From the NCBI GenBank assembly GCA_028710915.1, contig JAQTTF010000001.1, positions 1-51,631 of the forward strand: a DNA stretch of 51,631 nt, given 5' to 3'. Shown here piece after piece: positions 46,821 to 51,631 of this stretch (positions are counted from its first letter, which is position 1; the number at the start of each line of letters is the position of its first letter). The translations under genes and the position numbers were made by a program. The DNA is from Minisyncoccota bacterium (GTDB taxonomy: Bacteria; Patescibacteriota; Minisyncoccia; Phycocordibacterales; JAQTLZ01). Below the pieces are notes generated by a model, which was given only the letters and a program-made list of their open reading frames with translations, made no database searches and was not told the origin of the DNA.

Positions 46821-47660
46821 TCAGTTCACTAAATAGAGTTCCTGATTATATTCCCCCACTCCGAGACACTCTGCTTCGCCTTTCAAAATCTTTTCGAATG
46901 GTCGGCAAGCAAAACAGCCTTTTTCGCCTTTTGGACAGAAAAATCCTTTTTCCTCGCGCGCTTCTTTTACTTTTTTTGCTTTTTCCAGGACATCTGCAAA
47001 TGCTTTGTCTACATCCGGCAATTTCACTGCCACAGGTGCATCGTCTTTATCTAAGTACCAATAAGCCGCGCCAGAAACTTTTCTTTTCTGGAGATTTTTC
47101 AAAAGGAGCAAATAAATCGGAAGCTGAAGCGAATCTTCTTTTTCTTCATTTTTTCCAGTCTTAAAATCAAGAACTCGGATGCTGTCATCTTCAGGAATAT
47201 ATTCGATCCAATCAATTTTTCCGCATAAAATGATATTGTCTGCTTCTGAAAGATAGAAATTGGGAAGCATTTCGCGCTCCGGTAATTTTACCGTTTTATT
47301 TTTAAGCGGGCCGGGATTCGCCGCGACGCGACGGATCATCGCAAGACCGCGTTCCTTCGCCTCTTTTTCATCTGCTTCAGTCAAAAAACCACCTTTTTTA
47401 CCAGAATATTTCGCCCACGCTTTTTCAAATTCTTCTTCGAGATTTTGTGTAAATCTTTCTTCAACTTTAAAAGCACCGAGCCCTTCTACCACTTGATGCA
47501 CCGCAGATCCAAGTGAAAGCGCAGGAGAGACGATATTTATTTTCTTTCCGGTCTTCGGATTCTTGTACACATTTTTCAGATAGTAGGAACGCGGACATTT
47601 CGAAAAATCCCCAAGAGAGGAGTGGGAAACCCAGACAGCACTGTATTTGTCTTGTATCAC
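46821..47660 (-). CDS. RecB-like PD-(D/E)XK nuclease with four-cysteine cluster motif
   Basis: A 279-residue single-domain nuclease. Motifs: SSLGDFSKCPRSYYLK (first Cys), LGSAVHQVVEG (His), CGKIDWIEY and IRVLDFKTGK (the D...DxK active site), QLPIYLLLL, then FFCPKGEKGCFACRPF (C-x5-C-x2-C) at the C-terminus. This is the Cas4/AddB-type Fe-S nuclease pattern. Starts at GTG with AAAGGA immediately upstream. No cas genes nearby, so a repair role is more likely than CRISPR adaptation. Confidence 0.87.
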   Translation of the reverse strand: MIQDKYSAVWVSHSSLGDFSKCPRSYYLKNVYKNPKTGKKINIVSPALSLGSAVHQVVEGLGAFKVEERFTQNLEEEFEKAWAKYSGKKGGFLTEADEKEAKERGLAMIRRVAANPGPLKNKTVKLPEREMLPNFYLSEADNIILCGKIDWIEYIPEDDSIRVLDFKTGKNEEKEDSLQLPIYLLLLKNLQKRKVSGAAYWYLDKDDAPVAVKLPDVDKAFADVLEKAKKVKEAREEKGFFCPKGEKGCFACRPFEKILKGEAECLGVGEYNQELYLVN

Positions 47661-47700
47661 TCCTTTATTCTATCAAAATATATCGTGATAGAATATCTAT

Positions 47701-48525
47701 ATGAAAAATAAAACTATTGATGTCCTCTTCGTTGGCATTAATCTCCTCATTGTCATCCTTCTTTTTACGATTTTTGATCATATGGCTCATGGTCTCGAAG
47801 GGGCCTGGAGCGTACCGGATTATTATTTCAGAAATAAAATTCCCTTTGGTTTTCTATGGGCGATTGTAGGATATTTCTTCACTAGGAAAATCGAGAATAT
47901 TTGGCTTAAATCATTGATTCTTTCTTGTTTCGTAGGCGTAATCCTACAAACACGGTATTTTCTTGAAGGATACCCGCTTGATTTCGTCCTCATTTTCCTC
48001 GTCATCCATTCCGTGATTCTTTTTATCCTCTCTGTTATTATGTATAAAGTTTTAGGGTCGCTTTATAAAAATAACCAATCAGTTTCTATGAAAAATTTTA
48101 TTATCGTTCTTGTCGTACTCGTAATAGTCGTTGTCGGCGTATATTATCTTGTTTTTAATAACCAAGGAGGAAGTCAAAACGTATATGCTCCGACAGAAAG
48201 TGCTATGACTCAAGCAACTCCAACTGAATCTTCCGTAGCCACAGTGGCTCCGACTGGAGCTTCTGCTCCAGCAGACATGTCTGTAAGTATTTCAGGTTTT
48301 AAATTTAACCCCGCACAGCTCACGGTAAAAGCTGGAACAAAAGTAACTTGGACAAACCAAGATTCCGTTCCTCATACAGTTACCTCCGATTCTGAAAATG
48401 TTCTCAACTCCCCGCGACTTTCTCAAGGACAATCTTTTAGCTTCACCTTTACGACTCCCGGCACTTACGCTTATCACTGCGAAGTTCATCCTATGATGAG
48501 AGCGACGGTTGTAGTAACAAACTAA
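47701..48525 (+). CDS. Polytopic membrane protein fused to a cupredoxin domain
   Basis: A 274-residue protein. The first ~120 residues contain four helices (about 8-24, 47-60, 70-87, 95-118), then a fifth helix near 132-150, a Ser/Thr/Pro linker and a plastocyanin-like domain (about 190-274). Type-1 copper ligands are seen: His in DSVPHTV and Cys, His and Met in YHCEVHPMM. The domain faces outward and could carry electrons. The ATG lies 6 nt after TAGAAT and has no Shine-Dalgarno (leaderless-type). Confidence 0.85.
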   Translation: MKNKTIDVLFVGINLLIVILLFTIFDHMAHGLEGAWSVPDYYFRNKIPFGFLWAIVGYFFTRKIENIWLKSLILSCFVGVILQTRYFLEGYPLDFVLIFLVIHSVILFILSVIMYKVLGSLYKNNQSVSMKNFIIVLVVLVIVVVGVYYLVFNNQGGSQNVYAPTESAMTQATPTESSVATVAPTGASAPADMSVSISGFKFNPAQLTVKAGTKVTWTNQDSVPHTVTSDSENVLNSPRLSQGQSFSFTFTTPGTYAYHCEVHPMMRATVVVTN

Positions 48526-48539
48526 AACTCATTTGATTC

Positions 48540-48568
48540 TTGCATTCCTTTTGTCAAAGGAATAGTAT
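48540..48568 (+). promoter_or_regulatory. Promoter of the 169-residue gene
   Basis: TTGCAT (48540-48545), 17 nt, TAGTAT (48563-48568); leader of about 28 nt to the ATG, containing AAAGGAGG. Confidence 0.75.
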
Positions 48569-48601
48569 GGCAGAAAATGGTTCTTCAAAGGAGGGATTCT
48601 C

Positions 48602-49111
48602 ATGCAAAGCCTGACGCTTTTACGTGTGGGTTTAGACCACGATATTCCGGTTGATTACGCACGGGATCTCAAGGACTGCCTTGGGAAAGCCCGCGTGCGG
48701 ATATCAGCTTGGAATTGCGATACCAGTCCGATAGCCGTTCGAGACAGGGAGAGAGGTCGCGCCTTGATCTCGGTCAAATACCTTCTGCCAATGGATTTTG
48801 ATCCTTTGGTGCACAATATATCCTGCGTCATTCGAGAGGCAAAAGGATATGGACAGCCGGCTACCGTGAAGGAACTCTTGGCTCTAAAAGCGAGATCCTT
48901 AACTTTGCGAGCCCTGACATCGCAAACGAACCCGCTCAGCAAACTGCCTGCGCTTGGAACTCCTCTCGAAGACGGCGACATCGTGCCAGGAATCTCGAAA
49001 ATTCCGAGAACAAAGTATTGGGGGCTCGCCCCGATACGAGCACAAGAGTGGTTGTCCTGCGCCAATCAGTTGCTCATCGCGGTAGTGTTGCAAAGAACAG
49101 AATTGGAGTAA
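48602..49111 (+). CDS. Hypothetical 169-residue protein
   Basis: ATG preceded by AAAGGAGG at 8 nt. The protein is soluble; its middle (ATVKELLALKARSLTLRALT) and end (IRAQEWLSCANQLLIAVVL) look helical. No known domain recognised. GC-rich codons, own promoter and terminator. Confidence 0.65.
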   Translation: MQSLTLLRVGLDHDIPVDYARDLKDCLGKARVRISAWNCDTSPIAVRDRERGRALISVKYLLPMDFDPLVHNISCVIREAKGYGQPATVKELLALKARSLTLRALTSQTNPLSKLPALGTPLEDGDIVPGISKIPRTKYWGLAPIRAQEWLSCANQLLIAVVLQRTELE

Positions 49112-49145
49112 CGGCTAGGTCAAGAAGATCACGCCGTTTTTTCTT
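49110..49145 (+). terminator. Rho-independent terminator
   Basis: AACGGC / GCCGTT with a 17-nt loop and TTTTTTCTTTTT. Confidence 0.8.
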
Positions 49146-49176
49146 TTTCATTTTAAAAATCTAACAAAAAATTCGC

Positions 49177-49205
49177 TTGCTTGTGAGCGCGACTTTGTCT
49201 ATTAT
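49177..49205 (+). promoter_or_regulatory. purN promoter
   Basis: TTGCTT (49177-49182), 17 nt, TATTAT (49200-49205). The leader has a GGTCGA-GAAA-TCGACC-type hairpin and AAAGGA 7 nt before the ATG at 49273. Confidence 0.72.
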
Positions 49206-49272
49206 GAAATAAGAACCTTAACTAGCCTTCAAACCCATTTGGTCGAGAAAATCGACCCAGAAAGGATTGTGC

Positions 49273-49968
49273 ATGAACGAGCTCTTCAACACTTTGCCCA
49301 CCTTCTTTGTTTTGGCTTCGGGTGGACCCGGAGAAAAAGAAGGAGGTTCGGGCCTCGAGAAACTCCAGGAGGCCATAGAAATGGGCCACCTTCGAGCAAA
49401 AATCGTCGGAATCGGCTCAAACCACGCAAATGGCGGCGTGCGAGAAAAAGCTGATCGGTTCAAGATCCCGTTCTTCCATTTGCCCAAGGCAAAGCGAAAT
49501 GCCGAAGAATACCAACGGCTTGTCAGGGAAACGAAAGCGGATTTTGTCGTCCTCTCTGGATATATCTTTCTCGTGGAAGGTCTAGAACCTGGAAGGACCG
49601 TCAACATCCACCCGGGACGGACGGACAAGTTCGGCGGCCCCGGAATGCATGGGGATCACGTCCACCAGGCAACGATGTAAGCTTTCGTGAGGGGTGAGGT
49701 CAGTGAGACAGCGGTGACGATGCATTTCGTCACCCCCGAGTACGACAAGGGACCAGTCCTTTGGGAGTTCCGAATCAAAATTCGTACCCACGACACGTGG
49801 AAAACGCTAAAGAAACGCGTCAATGGGTACGAACACAGGTTCCAAGCGATCATTACGAATCTGGTCGTGAACGGCCTGATTCGCCTGAGGGGAGACGGCA
49901 CAAACAATGATCCATGGAGCGTAATTGTTCCCAAGGGATATGAGATCCGTCAGGGCGAATACATTTAA
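49273..49968 (+). pseudogene. purN: Phosphoribosylglycinamide formyltransferase PurN interrupted by an in-frame TAA
   Basis: Third step of purine synthesis (10-formyl-THF dependent). From ATG 49273 the frame reads FVLASGGPGEKEGGSGLEKL, IVGIGSNHANGG, then DFVVLSGYIFLV, VNIHPGRTDKFGGPGMHGDH (catalytic Asn/His region) and HQATM, and meets TAA at 49678-49680. The same frame continues at once with AFVRGEVSETAVTMHFV and EYDKGPVLWEF to a TAA at 49966-49968, covering the expected C-terminal half. A single base change explains the stop. The two halves are annotated here as one broken gene; readthrough or a sequencing error cannot be excluded. Confidence 0.8.
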
Positions 49969-49997
49969 CGAAAACGTTCAACAATCGCATCAAAAAA

Positions 49998-50040
49998 AAC
50001 CGCTGGAAGAGAAAACTCTTGCCAGCGGATTTTTATTTTT
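49998..50040 (+). terminator. Rho-independent terminator
   Basis: CCGCTGG / CCAGCGG with an inner AAGAG/CTCTT pairing and ATTTTTATTTTTT. Confidence 0.92.
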
Positions 50041-50059
50041 TATGTTCGGGATAAAAGAC

Positions 50060-50087
50060 TTGTATAAAAAGTGGACTTCTATATGAT
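50060..50087 (+). promoter_or_regulatory. Promoter of the ParB-like gene
   Basis: TTGTAT (50060-50065), 16 nt, TATGAT (50082-50087); about 100 nt of leader precede the start. Confidence 0.65.
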
Positions 50088-50189
50088 TTATTGTGGACGT
50101 ACCTTAGCATTTAAACATTCAGCGCCTTCCTTGTGGATTGCGCATTCTTTCCTCGATGGCCGGGGACAACCCCGAAAGGAGTAACACCG

Positions 50190-51551
50190 ATGTCGAACAA
50201 GACAGGCACTACGGTCCCCGGAAACGGTGAGACTGCGACAGAAGAGAAATACGAGGTTGTTTCGGAAAACATTCGCCTCCCTCTCGCGGAGGTAAGAATG
50301 TTTGAAGGCCAGCCTCGCAAGTTTTTCGATCAGGCGGCACTTCGAGATCTCGCTGCAAGTATCAGGGCCCGCGGACAAACAACTCCAATCAGAGTCATGC
50401 GCTTAGAAAAACCGGTCGGCAAAATCAAATCCGAAGCGGTCGATGGTCAGCGAAGATACATGGCGCACGAACTTCTGAAATCGACACATCTGGTTGCCAC
50501 AATCGTAAAGGTACGAGACAAAAAGGATCAATTCATCCAGTCCTGCATCGCGAACTTCGGACAATACCCGCACACCATGCTCGAAAAGGTGCTCGCGGCC
50601 AAACGTCTGCACGAGGAGTACAAACAGAAACCGAGCGACATCGCTACGGTCTTCGTCTGTAACGTCGGCTACATTTATTCACTCTTGAAAGCTGGCGAAG
50701 CCGATATTGCGATTCTCGAGCGGCTAGATCCAAAGAGACCTGAGAACGAAAGACTCACGTTCCCAGTTCTCCTCATGCTTGCCCCTCTCCCGCGCGATAT
50801 GCAACACAAACTCGCTCCCCAAGTGGCTGGTACCATTCCGGTCTACAAAGCGCGAGACATCATCCATACTGCCACGAAAGCCGCCGGAATACAGATCGGA
50901 AGTGGCCAGAACGCAAGAACTCCCAGGTGTGACTGGAATATGGTCACCGGGTTTGTAAGACGAACGTCGGAACAAGCCGGCATTTTTGCCAAGAAACCCG
51001 ACGAATACTTCGATGCTATCTGTGCTTCTCGCACGAAAGGCGAAGTGGATCGAGTTGTGATTGAACTGGAACAGGGTATCCAGAGACTTCAAAGCCTCAA
51101 AGCGGCGTTGAAGAAACGGGCGACTGAAAACAGAACCGGAGGCAACGGTGCCACAAACAACGCTTGGCTTTTGGAACACAAAAGCGCTCCGGCGGCGGAG
51201 AGAAGAGCTCCCCCGCCCGAAACTCGAAATATCCCTCCCGTAGCCGTAATTCCTACGGAGGCGATTGAGACGAGAGTTGTACTGAAGCAACCGGAGAAGG
51301 TGCGAGCAGATGTCCAAACATCGACGGTCCAACAGTCCGCAAAGCCGGAGCGGAAGCATCTGACGCACAAGCAAAGGATGGCGATGGAGAAAAGCGGCGG
51401 ACTTTTGAAAAAACCGGCGCCGCGAGAGTTCCCTGTGCCAGTTGATGTGCCGCTCCTCCCCTTCGTCGCTGCACCGACAGCGACAGAATTACGGGACAAG
51501 AAACGTGGCTACACCGCCGGCACAAAAATTCCGACAATGCACGTGGATTAA
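50190..51551 (+). CDS. ParB/Spo0J-like protein
   Basis: A 453-residue protein starting at ATG 50190, with AAAGGAG 8 nt upstream (an in-frame upstream extension lacks a ribosome site). Residues about 25-120 match the ParB N-terminal CTPase/nuclease-like domain: EGQPRKFFDQAALRDLAAS, GQTTPIRV and VDGQRRYMAHELL. A helical middle (TMLEKVLAAKRLHEEY, IATVFVCNVGYIYSLLKAGE) resembles ParB's HTH DNA-binding part. From about 340 the sequence is a low-complexity Pro/Ala/Arg tail. No parA or parS site is in the window, so its job (partition or a plasmid-like remnant) is open. Confidence 0.82.
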   Translation: MSNKTGTTVPGNGETATEEKYEVVSENIRLPLAEVRMFEGQPRKFFDQAALRDLAASIRARGQTTPIRVMRLEKPVGKIKSEAVDGQRRYMAHELLKSTHLVATIVKVRDKKDQFIQSCIANFGQYPHTMLEKVLAAKRLHEEYKQKPSDIATVFVCNVGYIYSLLKAGEADIAILERLDPKRPENERLTFPVLLMLAPLPRDMQHKLAPQVAGTIPVYKARDIIHTATKAAGIQIGSGQNARTPRCDWNMVTGFVRRTSEQAGIFAKKPDEYFDAICASRTKGEVDRVVIELEQGIQRLQSLKAALKKRATENRTGGNGATNNAWLLEHKSAPAAERRAPPPETRNIPPVAVIPTEAIETRVVLKQPEKVRADVQTSTVQQSAKPERKHLTHKQRMAMEKSGGLLKKPAPREFPVPVDVPLLPFVAAPTATELRDKKRGYTAGTKIPTMHVD

Positions 51552-51585
51552 ATGCTCTGGAAAGATTTTTATACTTACAAGAAGA

Positions 51586-51612
51586 AACAACCGCTGGAAT
51601 TGCAGCGGTTGT
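51586..51612 (+). terminator. Rho-independent terminator
   Basis: ACAACCGCTG / CAGCGGTTGT with a 6-nt loop and T-rich tail. Confidence 0.9.
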
Positions 51613-51631
51613 ATTTGTTAATAATTTTTAA

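Noticed and set aside
46821..47660. cas4 as the identity of the RecB-like nuclease
   Set aside because: No CRISPR array or cas genes are seen in the window; the cysteine pattern is shared with repair nucleases.
49678..49680. Stop-codon reassignment as explanation for the purN interruption
   Set aside because: The codon is TAA, other genes in the window end in TAA, and CPR reassignment concerns UGA.
1..51631. CRISPR arrays, rRNA genes and insertion sequences
   Set aside because: No regularly spaced repeats with unique spacers, no 16S/23S signature and no transposase frame were seen.

Overview
The window looks like a chromosomal segment of a Candidatus Patescibacteria (CPR) bacterium, most likely a parcubacterial lineage. 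The reasons are: core proteins trimmed to minimal length (IF-2 of 500 residues, HisRS catalytic core only, PilB without its N1 domain), short single-copy genes, a type IV pilus cluster carrying its own pseudopilins, several small TrbC/VirB2-like two-helix proteins, and almost no biosynthetic genes. All ORFs read with the standard bacterial code. Lineage is inferred from content; no 16S gene is present.

Layout. 1-3290: end of a dcw cluster on the minus strand (mraZ, rsmH, an FtsL-like gene, ftsI running off the left edge), with a GTGG-repeat MraZ-type operator upstream. 3295-9960: alr, a proline-tailed secreted membrane protein, tRNA-Tyr, a coiled-coil secreted protein and clpB. 9965-13912: an inactivated trypsin-like protein, a NifS/IscS cysteine desulfurase, infB and rbfA. 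13945-15093: a tRNA island (Cys, Leu-TAA, Lys, Leu-TAG). 15292-20878: an orphan four-helix protein, then five adjacent VirB2/TrbC-like proteins behind a solute-binding protein and a methyltransferase. 21480-27741: a type IV pilus operon (membrane protein, pilB, pilC, five pilins/pseudopilins, one fused to a beta-propeller). 27817-31361: a candidate structured RNA, then an M24 peptidase, an EamA transporter, a nucleotidyltransferase, a Nudix hydrolase and an anchored surface protein. 31514-38009: small orphan genes, typA, purC, hisS, an RNase H-fold exonuclease and a DsbA-like thioredoxin. 38062-42328: UvrD-like helicase-nuclease, a membrane protein and uppP. 42392-51551: accessory genes (GNAT, a sigma-54-activator-like AAA+ protein, RecB-like nuclease, cupredoxin, purN interrupted by a stop codon, ParB-like protein).

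The most striking signal is not a protein. The tRNA-Tyr, tRNA-Leu(TAA), tRNA-Lys and tRNA-Leu(TAG) genes are each followed at once by a 180-230 nt element. Each element opens with a near-perfect palindrome that starts inside the last bases of the tRNA, and continues with stem-loops whose sequences differ between copies while pairing and short connecting motifs are kept. A fifth, truncated copy lies in reverse orientation. I recognise no described RNA or repeat family here.

Genes fall into two expression styles. Many core genes have a -10 hexamer 6-8 nt before the start codon and no Shine-Dalgarno, which suggests leaderless mRNAs. Most accessory orphans have a TTGACN-N16/17-TANNNT promoter, a 60-100 nt leader, a strong AGGAG-type site and their own hairpin terminator.
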